Shown piece after piece: positions 1 through 10,235 of a stretch of 64,000 nucleotides of DNA (its first letter is position 1; every line of letters starts with the position of its first letter). The translations under genes and the position numbers were made by a program. This DNA is from Dendrophyllia cribrosa. Lineage: Eukaryota; Cnidaria; Anthozoa; Scleractinia; Dendrophylliidae. The stretch lies in assembly GCA_024195265.1 (NCBI GenBank), contig JAJLRJ010000013.1, forward strand, positions 20,822,521 through 20,886,520, in the 5' to 3' direction. Below the pieces are notes generated by a model, which worked only from the letters and a program-made list of their open reading frames with translations, was not told the DNA's origin and did no database searches.

Positions 1-181
1 TTTGATGAGATGTTTGGTGTTATTAAGACTTTGAAGTTTTTGCCGCCATGTTTGTGACCCATGTTAGTGTAGTTTCAGAACCACACTAACCCAGACGATC
101 ACACTAGATGGACTACTGATATTCCTGGGATCAAACCATTTCCTTAAACAACAAACAAGATAAAGAAAAAACAATTCTCAC

Positions 182-317
182 TTTACTGTCGACAGCTTTT
201 GGCCTGTTGACTCTTATCACCTTCACTGATTGGCAGACATCAATCACTTGTTCTGTCTTGAGCCGCTCTATGATGGAAAGGATGGCACAGAAGGTACCAC
301 TCCTGCCGACACCATTG
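182..317 (-). CDS. RPTP exon: D2 phosphatase signature loop
   Basis: Acceptor AG at 319-318, donor GTGAGA after 182; 136 bp. With the two bases AG from the preceding exon it encodes S-NGVGRSGTF and ends RPKAVDSK. The C-X5-R loop is complete (Cys in the upstream exon, Arg here). Its length is identical to the D1 counterpart at 8069-8204, so the intron positions are conserved between the two phosphatase domains. Confidence 0.88.
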
Positions 318-3300
318 CTGAAAACACAAAACACAGGCAAGATTTTTAGTGGCTTTAAAGTGCCAGTTCCATCAAATTTTTAATATTATTTTTGGTGCAT
401 TTTTCAGAAGGAAAAAATGTGTTTAGGAACCTGTCCAAACCTTTTTCAATCCGATCAAGGAAAAAAGGGTTTTTTTCGGCCGTTATTTTCGCATTCGTAA
501 ACTGCATGAGCAGTCCGGCAAATTTCCCCGAACAGTGTTTAAGGCGCATTTGAGTATCACAATGAAAGTGCGCTATTTAACTATTATAGCGCGAAACGCG
601 CGTGATATCGCCAAATTCTTAGCCGACGAGGTCGTAGACCGAGTCGGCTAAAATTAGGCGATATCACGCAAGCTTGAGCGCTATAATAGTTTTAATATAT
701 ATAGTTAGGCTTAGCCTAACAGCGGCGCCCTCTGAAGACCCTCTGAACAAGCTTAACTAAGATGAAACTTAACTAATAGGTGAAAGGTCGGAAGCACAAG
801 AATTAAGATTAATATTGACGACCGGGCTATTTTTCAATTTTAGCAATTCTCAAAAACAGTATTACCCGACCGTCTGCACAGTACATTTAGACCGTACAAA
901 AGTTCACAAAAACAACTTTTTCTCTGTCTAGAATAACTATTACGACTACTGTTAAAAAATACAGTTGTAGCTTGTCAAAAAATGCCTGAGAAACTGATTT
1001 GGAAATCAAAATTGCCAAAAATACAAACATATTTGCATACGGCCACGCGAGTGAAGTTAGAACTATAATAAAATTCAAGTCTTGTTTTGTTTACATAAAA
1101 TCGCTTTTCAACCTATGTAATGAATGAACAAACACATAAAAATGGACAACACAACCTTCTTTCGATAAATTTTATTCAAATCTCCATTAGTTTATGTTGA
1201 AAAGCAAAACGGAAAACGCGCATCGAGGCCGAGCCGTGTCTTCGATGAAATTCAAGAAATTAATACAACTGAATTTAAGCTACACGTTTAAAAACAATTC
1301 TCCAAAACTAACGAGAACACATTAACAAAAAGTCAATCACAGATTGATATCTAGATAAATTTCCATCGAAAAATGTAATTTGTTTTACCTTTAAGTCCCT
1401 CCGGCGACTACTGTGCTTGGAAATTCTTTAAATCTCCGCTTTGGTGCTAAATCCGTAAAACGAACCCATCTCTCGCATTGCTAAAAACGTATATAGTTCC
1501 TCGAAGCAAGATTTTATCCCTGAAAGCTCTTCTTTTTCCACTAAAGCGGCTCCTGAGTATCCCTTAATTAGCATCCCTGTCTTGAGTAGCAAACCACGAA
1601 AAAATGCAGGAAAATAACGACTTTAATTTAAACCGTTTTCTCCGCTCAGTAAACACAGCAAAACATCAAAGTGTTTTCCCAGCTGACGTGACATTCGGCC
1701 GTGTAACCGCGCGAAAAAAAAGCCTCGCTTTGGTTTCAACATGACGTCGTATGCGCATATTTTGCGACGTCATACGCGCCCGCGAGCTAGTCCTCCGCTA
1801 AGATCCCGGATGTTGTGTGGCGTCATACGCGCATGCGCGCTAGCCTTGCGCGACACACATCTCCGACACACATGTTTTTGTTGCAGACAGCGCCCGCGAA
1901 ACATTCCGCTAGCCATGACCATGAAAAATGAGGGCATAGGTTCTATGAGTATGGGGCTCCGCAGCCGGGCCTTCGGCCCGGCTAGTGCTCCGCTATAATT
2001 CAACACATTGATAACAAAGCACAGATTAAAGAAAAAATATCGAGGCCAGTCTGTCATTTTTGCATTCTCTTGTCAAAATGCGAAATTTACCGCCATCGTT
2101 GAATATACGTCATGTAGACATAGCGTATATCGATAACTATTTTTTACCATATTTGGGCAGTGTATCAATGTGTTGAATTATAAATAAATATATCATCATT
2201 AGCATTTGCAAGGCCGCCATTGAATTTGTAGGTTCTTTTATTTCCAGTCACTTTCGCTGGCTATCTTTTGGAACTTTAGGAACATGCAAATTTAATGAAA
2301 TACCCAATAGTTACGGCCATTAAATTGTGACCTTGAGATCATACACGCTAAACACATTTCGAGTTAATGCCGTTTGAAACTGAGTGCCTTGCTATAAATC
2401 GTGTATTGAATTGTTCCTTGTGGTCAATGTATAATACATATTACGGTTTTTCTAGTATTCCGTTATAATTATACACCGTGAAACAATCAAATAAGTACGC
2501 GCGTGATACAATCAAATAAGTACGCGCGTGATAAGTAATACCATAAGGACAAATTTTTTTTAGGGCAACTTTAGTTCATTACATCTCTTTTGAGATGTAT
2601 TTTTCTTTCCAATGCTTGGTAGGGAACAATCAGGAAAAGTTTAAAAAATATCTTTCATCATCTTTTAATTCAGAGGAGCCATCTAACAAATGCACCGCCC
2701 CTACCACTCGATCTAACAGAATCTTACAAAGTAACGTGATGCCTATATAACGCCATGATGCAAAACGATGCAATGTAGGTGAAACAAGGGGAACATAGTA
2801 ACCTGCACTGCACAATAACGGGTGCATTGTTGCTGCTTCTCTGCGAACGATCCACCATGTTAATCAAGTCCAGTATACACTGTGGATTTGCCGGGATATC
2901 CTTATCAGCCCAGCCGGTGACTTGGTAATGGTGAACGCGACGAACCACTTTAGGGTCCTGAAAAAAAGATTTGTTTCAACAAAAAAACGTGTTATAAAAA
3001 GGGACTTGTCCCCTCCTACTTTCGACAATATCTGATTAAATTTTGTTTGCACTTCTTTTTGTTGAAAAAAAAATCACTTTCCGTCAATAAAGCAAATTAA
3101 TAAATTAATAAATAAATTAATGACAATTTCATTAACCCTTTCACTCAAAGAGTCAACTATGGAGACACCAAATGTACTTCTAACTTTTAAGCCTGTCAAC
3201 AAAATCCTATGGTGTGACCATTCAAATGAAACCTCTTCGGCAGTACTTTTGCATGGTACCATTTGTACAGGACGGAACCAAGCTATATCCCCGTATGGTT

Positions 3301-6300
3301 TGGTGACTATTTCGCCGCTTAACATGTTTTTGACTGTGAAAGACGTTTGCTTTGTGGAAAGAAAAACTTATTTTAATTAAGGCAAGTGCTTATTCCGCCT
3401 TTGTAGGATTCATCCATCTGCAAAATGGACACAGATACCTGTAACTTAATATTAACTTATCATCGATAACAATGCATAGAACTACAGAACTTCAGTAGTT
3501 ATACCTTTTTCTTAGCAACCGTCAATTCCCTTTCTGAAAAGTCCTGAAATATTTCATGAGACGTTGTTTCAATGACAAATTCACCGAAGTTGACAGAGCC
3601 TTCAGATGGCCAGTATATGGGGTATACCTGGAATAAACAAAATGTGTAAGGACACGATGCTAGCACTGATACAGTTTAGAGCGGAACCTTTAATTTGGGA
3701 CACCTCCATTATGGGGATACCTTCATTAATGGGACACATCCGTTAAGGGGACAACTCCATTATGGGGATACCTACATTAATGGAACACATCCATTAAGGG
3801 GACAACTCCATTAAGGGGACAACTCCATTAAGGGAACACCTTCATTAATGGGACACATCCATTAAGGGGACAACTCCATTATGGGGATACCTACATTAAT
3901 GGAACACCTTCATTAATGGGACACCTCCATTATGCGGACACCTCCATTATAGGGACACCTCTAATATGAGGACACCTCTAATATGAGGACACCTCCATTA
4001 AGGGGACAACTCCATTGAGGGAACACCTCCATTATGGGGATACCTACATTAATGGGACACCTCCATTAAGGGGACACCTTCATTAAGGGGACACCTCCAT
4101 TAGGGGGACACCTCCATTAAGGGGATACCTACATTAATAATGGGACAACTCCATTAAGGGAACACCTCCATTATGGGGACACCTTCATGAATGGGACAGC
4201 TCCATTACGGGGACACCTCCATTATGGAGATCCCTACATTAATGAAACACCTCCATTAAGGGGACACCTTCATTAATGGGACACCTCCATTACGGGGACA
4301 CCTTCATTATAGGGACACCTTCATTAATGGGACACCTCCATTAAGAGGACACCTTCATTAATGGGACACCTCCATTAAGGGGACACCTTCATAAATGGGA
4401 CACCTCCATTATGGGGACACCTCCATTATAGGGACACCTCCATTAAAGGGGCACCTCCACCTCCACCTCTGTCAACCTATCACGACTAACGCTGGTTACC
4501 CAAACGATCCCAGAAAGCCTAGTGCCGAAAGCTGGTACTGAATCTCCCAGACGTTTTTGGAGTGGCGAATTGGGGTAAAGTGGAGGTGAGGTTAAAAGAA
4601 GCAAGCTCAAAATTCACTGGGATATTTTTAGTACCTGTCCTTTCTCTTTTTGATCGTTCAGCATGACAACTGTTCCAACACTGTAGTCCCAAACCATCCT
4701 CCAGAAATCTTCAATTGTGTTACTCAGGGGAGCTTGTGTTAGTATGAATGAATTTCGCTCCCTGTAAGTCTAAAGAAAAACAAAGAGAGCAAGAAGTTTG
4801 ATATTTTAAGTCTAGGAGATGTCTTCAGATAGCTTGGAGGTCGAGAGAACTACATGCCAGTTTTTCAGTTTGAGGTACTTGTCATTTGGCAAAAAAAGCT
4901 GAAGAAATCCAAGGTTTGAAACATTTCGCCAAAGACTACTGCTTGGAATCACAACATTTCTACTTACATCAACAAATGATGCATTGATGTAGTCGTTATT
5001 CTCGTCACCCTTCAGAACTACTCTTGAGCCATTTACTGAAATATGAATATAAACGTAAAACTTTTACCATTGAAAAAAAAAAAAACAGATTAAGGGGGGC
5101 ATGTCATCAGGATTGTTGTTTTTTAAATGAGCTAAGGAGTAAAACTTAATGGGCCGGTTATTTAAACGAAGTTTAGACGGTGTTTAACAAAACCGCAGTC
5201 TAAACCAATTTCAATCTGCCAACTTCAATATTTAAACGTTATTTACTGTAAACTGTGTTCAGAAGGCATAAAGCACAGGCTAGAAAAACATTTATCTACT
5301 TTAAATGACCCACTTATTAAGAGATGTGAAGGTCATAATTGTCTTAAAGTGCCACTACGACGAAAATGTTTGTATTTCTTTTCCGCTTGTTTTAACGCAA
5401 ATGTATCTAATAGGTTTAGACAAATGCGAATTGCTATAAATTAGGTTGATATATTCTTACACAGCCCAGAAATAGCTGGCCGAAAACCCACGAAAATCAC
5501 GTAAAATCCGTCCGCCATTACTCCGTTCATAAATCTGAGCCCACGTTCTACTGGTTTCCGATCTGGTACATGTGACTTGATTTGTGACGTCAATGACTCG
5601 ACGTGTTCCCTCCGGGACACAGACAACAAAGCCAAAAGGCACGTGTTGAGTCATTGACGTCACAAAATCTTTAGGCCAACTCGATCCAACTCTCAGGATT
5701 CGGTCCCGGGCATTTTTGAATTGAGTAATGGCGGCAAGCCGAATTCGAAATGTAGAGTTAAAATAATGGCACTTCACGTACAAGTTTTAACTTGAAACTT
5801 CGCAAGGTAAGTAACGAGTACTTATATTTTTAAAATATGAAGAGAACATGTGGCACTTTAAACCGTGGTCTTAATTACACTTCGTTTGAATAACCAGCAA
5901 AATACGTTTGTTTATAAAATAATGTTCCGAGAACACTAATGGGAAGATATTTCAAAAGGGAGAACAAACCATAATAAATTTTTAGCGATTTTTCCAAGAC
6001 ACAACAGAAAAGCTCGTAAAAATTGGCCCAACTTGCAATTCATTCCATCCTGGCCAGCTGCAGTCCAACACACTTGTTTTTACTGGTGTGAGGTGCAGGA
6101 TTGCAGAAAATTAATTCAGTATTTTTTAGAACGAAGCATGATACAATGGGATGTATTGTTATTCAGTGAGATAGAAATATGATTTCCATCTCATTAAACT
6201 AGTTTTCTGCAATCCTGCACCTTAATGTTTTACTCTTAGAGCACTAGTCGAATGTTTTTAAAGAAAACTGGGTCATTATTTTTGAGTTTCTACTGATTTA

Positions 6301-8204
6301 AATATGTCTTTTGACACAAAAGAAAACAACCAAAAACTCCAAAATAGCGGCTTAAGATCCAGAGGAGAAATATTCAGTGCTCGCTACACAAAGACGCGCG
6401 CCTGCAATAAAAGCGGAAAAAAGAATGGTTGCTCTCACAAGGCACTATGTCAGGGAATCTGTTCTTGGAAGCATTCTTGGGCTTGAGACCAACGTCATCC
6501 TCTCTATCGGCAACATCATCCGCAGTGATGAGTTCTAAGCGCTGTCGTAAAGAAGTTGAATAATAAACTTACATTAAGGCCATTAATACGTAAGGACATA
6601 AGTCATGTCTTATCTACATGTAAGAAGTGATTGGCAAAGACGCGAACAAGCCTCTAAGCTGTCCTTACAAGCGGATAGCTTTTTGAAGCACTCCCCCTTG
6701 TATAAAAGCCACCGTCTCATAAATGAGCTTGTAATACCAACTAGGAAAATTGTTATTGTGTTAACCACTTCACTGCCAAAGTGAAACCTTGATACGCATG
6801 CAGTGTGGTTCAACGTTTTGAGTCTGGATAAAAAAACCTAAAGTCAAGCTATTCAAATACATTGATGCAATGCTGCTGTTTTCCCGCGCTTGATGCCGGC
6901 GACATGTATTTGCTTCAAGGTCTGATTGGTTCATTGGATTGTCTGCCTATGTTATGATTGGCCAGAGTTATAGACCCTATTCATAAATGGCGGCCGGTTT
7001 ATTATTCCTTTATATTTACGGTTTATTATTCTTTTATATTCATGCCCAACTAGCCTCGTTAGCATGTACATATTGCTCTAAAATGAGGCTAATTGGGCTG
7101 ATTAGCATGAATATAAAAGAATAAATAAATCGGCCGCCATTTATGAATAGGATCTATTACTTTTGTTTTAGCTTTACGACACCCGAATGAAAACCTCCTT
7201 TTGCGGTAGAGGGTGACTATAAAGCAGTAGAATTGTAGACAAAATTCGTGGGTGTCACCATCCAAATAAACGCTACTGAGTAGTACAATTTTGTAGATCT
7301 GTTTATTTGCTGTACAAGACGGCTCAGTCTAACGTTTCAGTCCGTGGATAAAGTCCTAGATGTTGGCAAGATTTTACCTGGTATTCCAAAGCAAGGCCAG
7401 ATATTTTGGTTTTAGGATTCACAGTTGCCAGCTTTTTAACGGCGATACGGATATCATGTGCTGGGATCTCTGTGTTACCACAAGTTATTGCCTCAAGTAA
7501 AGCCATGTAAATGAAACCGTACTGCTCCTATTAAAAATAAACTTCCATCAGAAAAACATAAGGTCATTATTTTAACCCTGTTCAGAGACCGGTTTTTTTT
7601 GTTTCTGGAACCTGAGGGCTGATCCTAAAACTCACCCATCCATCCTTCTTCACCCCCCCCCCCCCCCCCACCTCCACCGAAACCCTTTCCGTAACTTTAA
7701 GAATATTAAGCTCTGAAACTTGGGAGGGTTTATACAAGGTTAGAAACTCTTTAGGTTAAGGTAGATTTCGACGCGGGGATTGCGTCATCGTCCGAATGGC
7801 CATCATTTTAGAAAAGCGCTAAAATTGAGTCAGATTTTGCAAAAATGATCTTAACTGTAAAAATGTTCCCGGATAAATTTTAGGAAAAGGCAGCTAAGTT
7901 TGGTGGGTGTTGGTTAAACGCTTCTAAATAAATAAACGTTCAAATTCAGCGTGGGTACTTATTTTCGAGTGGACGAAATAAGTGTACAGTCAAAATCTGA
8001 TTAAAACTGGCTTAAAATTAAATACGCAAAAAACACTGAATGACATCTTAATCGTCCTCCAAGCTCACCTCTGTTTGGACCATGGAGATTCGGTTAGTAC
8101 GAATCATTTGAACATAGTTGAACACATCTACAACCTTCTTGTTCCTTGCACTCTCCAGCATAGCATCGATAACAGCAAAGGCACCAGTCCTTCCGACACC
8201 AGCA
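182..8204 (-). CDS. Receptor-type protein tyrosine phosphatase, D1 C-terminal half and D2 (8 exons, partial gene)
   Basis: Eight exons read on the minus strand in the order 8204-8069, 7527-7378, 6541-6439, 5035-4968, 4769-4635, 3627-3505, 2957-2803, 317-182. All junctions are GT-AG and every phase is compatible, giving about 335 residues. The product would dephosphorylate phosphotyrosine on the cytoplasmic side of a receptor. D1 shows SAGVGRTGAF and the D1-D2 linker; D2 shows KNRFPDIVP, DYINASFVD, FWRMVW, YWP, TGWAD and QCSNGVGRSG. The gene is partial: no exon for the D1 N-terminal half, the juxtamembrane or the transmembrane segment is visible between 8204 and the gap at 9423, and the last D2 exons lie left of the window. 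Tandem PTP domains are the hallmark of LAR, PTPalpha and related receptor PTPs; I cannot assign a subfamily. Confidence 0.9.
579..692. repeat. Foldback element, about 50 bp arms
   Basis: Left arm begins AACTATTATAGCGC, the right arm ends GCGCTATAATAGTT, and inner blocks CGTGATATCGCC and TTAGCCGAC also mirror each other around a centre near 638. It is a MITE or foldback element, or a hairpin-forming sequence. It directly abuts repeat copy A at 692. Confidence 0.8.
692..1997 (+). mobile_element. 1.3 kb interspersed repeat, copy A
   Basis: Nearly identical in inverse orientation to 11115-12428 and more distantly related to 18011-19247. One end carries the palindrome GTTAGGC-TTA-GCCTAAC. The other carries a strong hairpin GCCGGGCC-TTC-GGCCCGGC about 10 bp from the terminus GCTCCGCTA. 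Short open frames inside (for example 1741-1998) have no recognisable domain. It is an unclassified, probably non-autonomous element; the terminal hairpin is reminiscent of Helitrons, but no CTRR end is clear. Confidence 0.7.
2000..2800. other. Intron sequence with a short tandem duplication
   Basis: No exon is recognised here. At about 2483-2534 a unit containing AATCAAATAAGTACGCGCG is present twice in tandem. The rest is AT-rich and unremarkable. Confidence 0.5.
2803..2957 (-). CDS. RPTP exon: D2 WPD-loop region and catalytic-type Cys
   Basis: Acceptor AG at 2959-2958, donor GT at 2802-2801; 155 bp, starting in phase 0 and ending two bases into a Ser codon. Encodes DPKVVRRVHHYQVTGWAD ... 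IVQC. The general-acid loop is WAD rather than WPD, and the signature begins QC rather than HC. Such substitutions are typical of weakly active or inactive D2 domains in receptor PTPs. The Asp, Cys and Arg are all kept. Confidence 0.88.
3505..3627 (-). CDS. RPTP exon: D2 YWP region
   Basis: Acceptor ttccag before 3627, donor after 3505; 123 bp, 41 codons in phase 0. Encodes VYPIYWPSEG ... ELTVAKKK, equivalent to the QYWP stretch of PTP domains. It joins in frame to KEKGQ of the upstream exon and to DPKVVRR of the next one. An open frame at 3074-3325 in the following intron does not resemble a PTP and is not needed for continuity. Confidence 0.85.
3695..4475. repeat. 16-17 bp minisatellite in an RPTP intron
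   Basis: About 45 imperfect copies of a unit like GGGACACCTCCATTAAG, with variants such as cattaatg, cattatgg and ccttcatt. There is no spacer structure and no conserved open frame. It lies in the intron between the exons at 4635 and 3627. Confidence 0.9.
4635..4769 (-). CDS. RPTP exon: D2 TQxPL / FWRMVW region
   Basis: Acceptor tttag before 4769, donor CAG|GTAC after 4635; 135 bp, 45 codons in phase 0. Encodes TYRERNSFILTQAPL followed by EDFWRMVWDYS and VVMLNDQKEKGQ, the conserved middle of a PTP fold. TQGPL of active domains is TQAPL here, in keeping with a diverged D2. Confidence 0.9.
4968..5035 (-). CDS. RPTP exon: D2 DYINASF region
   Basis: Acceptor tttcag before 5035, donor GAT|GTAAGT after 4968; 68 bp. 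Two bases complete a Leu codon from the upstream exon, then NGSRVVLKG and NDYINASFVD. DYINA is one of the ten conserved PTP motifs. Confidence 0.9.
5156..5893. mobile_element. Inverted-repeat MITE carrying a nested TTAA element
   Basis: The left end GGTTATTTAAACGAAGTTTA mirrors the right end TTCGTTTGAATAACC. The core is interrupted by the 510 bp TTAA element at 5348-5857, so this element is older than the nested one. It lies in an RPTP intron. Confidence 0.6.
5348..5857. mobile_element. piggyBac-type MITE with TTAA target sites (family AGTGCCAC), copy 1
   Basis: The ends AGTGCCA and TGGCACT are inverted, and TTAA lies immediately outside both (5344-5347 and 5858-5861). The body matches 20720-21263 in inverse orientation. 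Apparent open frames across it (5457-5783) are shared with the other copy but show no known domain, so I treat them as non-coding. TTAA duplication is the hallmark of piggyBac transposases. Confidence 0.75.
6091..6222. mobile_element. Small MITE, 20 bp terminal inverted repeats
   Basis: AGGTGCAGGATTGCAGAAAA at the left end is mirrored exactly by the right end at 6203-6222. 132 bp, no coding capacity. The target duplication is not clear. Confidence 0.75.
6439..6541 (-). CDS. RPTP exon: D1-D2 linker and start of D2
   Basis: Acceptor gacag before 6541, donor TT|GTGAGA after 6439; 103 bp. Encodes RLELITADDV ... KPKNASKNRFPDIVP, where KNR..xI.P marks the first conserved PTP motif of D2. The donor lies inside an otherwise longer open frame. 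It was chosen because it gives the phase-1 end that the next exon needs (TTA, then NGSRVVL). Confidence 0.82.
6972..7155. mobile_element. MITE with 26 bp inverted ends
   Basis: TAGACCCTATTCATAAATGG at the left is mirrored by CCATTTATGAATAGGATCTA at the right, and inner blocks GAATATAAAAGAATAA also recur inverted. A partial relative is seen near 61865-61900 (ATATAAAAGAATAATAAATC). Confidence 0.75.
7378..7527 (-). CDS. RPTP exon: C-terminal helix of D1
   Basis: Acceptor aatag before 7527, donor CAG|GTAAAA after 7378; 150 bp, 50 codons in phase 0. Encodes EQYGFIYMALLEAITCGNTE followed by a helix ending LALEYQ, closely matching the EQY-F-H-ALLEA-CGNTE end of D1 in tandem-domain receptor PTPs. 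It joins MVQTE of the previous exon and RLELIT of the next. Confidence 0.9.
7573..7700. repeat. Degenerate TTAACCC repeat end with poly-C tract
   Basis: Begins TTAACCCTGTTCAGAG and runs into a C run around 7650-7669. It resembles a decayed end of the TTAA-flanked family seen at 31566-32143. Confidence 0.4.
8069..8204 (-). CDS. RPTP exon: D1 active-site loop
   Basis: Acceptor ctcctag before 8204, donor GAG|GTGAGC after 8069; 136 bp. Encodes S-AGVGRTGAFAVIDAML ... ISMVQTE, the canonical D1 signature after its catalytic Cys. The intron falls between the Cys codon and the Ser, as in D2. The preceding exon (WPD loop and HC) should lie at higher coordinates on this strand but was not found before the gap at 9423. 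Confidence 0.9.
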
Positions 8205-8275
8205 CTAGGAGAAGAAGAAAAAACAAAAAGACAAAAGATGTGTCGTGGTCTATTCACTCATAGAACACTTAAACC

Positions 8276-8479
8276 TTGCCACTCGGATACGTGAACACCT
8301 TAGTACGGATAAAACATCACATATATACCTGGGAGAGCTCAAAGGGATGTCGTGAGCTATGTAATAGCGATTGTTTTGAAATACTTGACACAGCTCCCAT
8401 GGGAATCAATCTAAAGATCAAAGAAGCCCTCCACATCCGTTGGGAAAATCCATTGTTAAAAGAACAAGTAAACATTTGA
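8276..8479 (+). pseudogene. Penelope-like element remnant, C-terminal end of the GIY-YIG region
   Basis: The 67-residue frame ends CFEILDTAPM ... KIKEALHIRWENPLL. This matches what I know of the extreme C-terminus of cnidarian Penelope-like polyproteins, where F-LD-A-----LKIKEALHI-W-KP-L-Q is typical. It is 5' truncated and has no reverse transcriptase. About 80 bp downstream (8558-8595) GATGA, a GGG/CCC stem and GAAAC-ATG-TTTGTA look like a decayed hammerhead ribozyme, as expected for this class. It lies in the RPTP locus on the opposite strand. Confidence 0.6.
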
Positions 8480-8599
8480 ATTTAAAATTATCATTGTAAT
8501 TCAAATCAATCTGTTACCTAGTTATTTAAGCTTTGTAAATTACCGTACCATCACAACGATGATGGGAGTTGAACACCCGAAACATGTTTGTATTAAAAG

Positions 8600-9422
8600 T
8601 TGTAGTATTAGCTTAAACACTTAGTTTCGTGGTCTTATTGTTTAAAATGTTATTTCAATGGTTTTCGCCCAGTAGTCGCTTTAGTTTGTTCTGGTATGTT
8701 CATCCGAGTCAGAGAAGCCCTGGGAAGAAGAAGAATGGAAATTTTGATTTCTTGACCGCCTGTCACGAAATTAAATTTGATGAACTGTAATCCACTTCCA
8801 TCCTTGCAATCCTGCACTTTGTCTTCAAACTACTGCTTCTGTTCTGCTTTATGGAATCTTTTTAATCCAAATAAGTTGTATAATTTAGTGGCATTTGGCA
8901 ATGTAACATGCAAATAAGGTAAGCAAAATTGTGTTTTTTCGGCGGGATAGCGTTCCTTTGGCTTTGGTTACTTTTAGGGGTGCCGCGCTATATAGTGACA
9001 AACAACTGTATCAGAGCGCGCTAAAATAGCGAATTAACGTCGCGATCATACGGCGATCATATTACAGGGCTCGAAATTAAAAATAATTCTCAATCGCAAT
9101 TTGCGAGTAATTCCTAAAATTTAGTCGCAAGTTCCAAAATTTTAGACGCAAAAAAAAAATCCTACTATCGGAACCGAAAATGAGAAACGAGAAATTTCTG
9201 AGAAATCTGAAAAAGTGCGCCTTCCACACCGCGTTAATGGAGCACGAAATCGACGATTAAGTCACACAACATTCACCATGAATTTCGCAGGATTTTTCGG
9301 ATAAAAATTAATTACAACTACCAGTTACAAGTGAGACACAAGACTATTGAATATAATTCCCTTATTAACTAGGCCGTAAAACAGTCGCAAAATTGCGACT
9401 AATAGACAGATTTTAATCGCAA
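8600..9422. other. No gene recognised before the assembly gap
   Basis: I looked on the minus strand for the missing D1 exons (NRY, DYINA, FWRMV, WPD, HC motifs) and saw none. Near 9090-9145 and 9380-9422 short motifs of the type aTcGCAA(t)TTGCGA recur. Confidence 0.5.
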
Positions 9423-9922
9423 NNNNNNNNNNNNNNNNNNNNNNNNNNNNNNNNNNNNNNNNNNNNNNNNNNNNNNNNNNNNNNNNNNNNNNNNNNNNNN
9501 NNNNNNNNNNNNNNNNNNNNNNNNNNNNNNNNNNNNNNNNNNNNNNNNNNNNNNNNNNNNNNNNNNNNNNNNNNNNNNNNNNNNNNNNNNNNNNNNNNNN
9601 NNNNNNNNNNNNNNNNNNNNNNNNNNNNNNNNNNNNNNNNNNNNNNNNNNNNNNNNNNNNNNNNNNNNNNNNNNNNNNNNNNNNNNNNNNNNNNNNNNNN
9701 NNNNNNNNNNNNNNNNNNNNNNNNNNNNNNNNNNNNNNNNNNNNNNNNNNNNNNNNNNNNNNNNNNNNNNNNNNNNNNNNNNNNNNNNNNNNNNNNNNNN
9801 NNNNNNNNNNNNNNNNNNNNNNNNNNNNNNNNNNNNNNNNNNNNNNNNNNNNNNNNNNNNNNNNNNNNNNNNNNNNNNNNNNNNNNNNNNNNNNNNNNNN
9901 NNNNNNNNNNNNNNNNNNNNNN
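9423..9922. other. Assembly gap 1 (500 N)
   Basis: Exactly 500 N, a conventional placeholder for a gap of unknown size. Order and orientation across it are therefore only as good as the scaffolding evidence. Confidence 0.99.
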
Positions 9923-10134
9923 GGACTCTCAAAGACAACAACATCGAACACTATATTTCATGGCGCATCCTGTCTTCGCATTCACCGTACAACAGCTCAA
10001 GCAAAAGATGCAACCTCTGCCTAAAGGAAAAATTTCTAATCATTTGCCGACCGAAACTTTCTACACTTAACAAACGTAATGAACTCGTGTCTTCTTGCCG
10101 CCACAGAAACAAAGCCCTCCTTCGCAACAGCTGA
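9923..10134 (+). pseudogene. Penelope-like element, C-terminal fragment
   Basis: Open from the gap to a TGA at 10132-10134. Reads TLKDNNIEHYISWRIL ... SKRCNLCLKEKFLI ... LNKRNELVSSCRHRNKALL. The C-x2-C, EK and NKRNEL-S-CRHRNK pattern is the conserved end of the GIY-YIG endonuclease part of Penelope-like retroelements. The 5' portion is inside the gap or missing. A hammerhead ribozyme follows about 100 bp downstream. Confidence 0.75.
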
Positions 10135-10235
10135 ACTGTTAAACTACGCGCCGCATAGATTACATATATGTTTGTTATTGTTATTATGTAAATTATTTTG
10201 TATATAAGAAGCGATGGTAAAGAATATTCTTATTA

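Noticed and set aside
1741..2057. Open frames in repeat copies A and B
   Set aside because: Short, GC-biased by the terminal hairpin, no known domain, and not preserved in diverged copy C.
3074..3380. Open frames on both strands between phosphatase exons
   Set aside because: The PTP exons on both sides join directly in phase and in homology, leaving no place for an extra exon.
3695..4475. Regular repeat resembling an array
   Set aside because: Units are tandem, imperfect and lack spacers; it is an intronic minisatellite in a eukaryotic locus.
5457..5783. Open frames shared with 20764-21021
   Set aside because: They lie inside two copies of a TTAA-flanked MITE, differ by indels and have no domain or codon signal.
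9325..9951. Open frame of 208 codons
   Set aside because: Most of it is N from the assembly gap.
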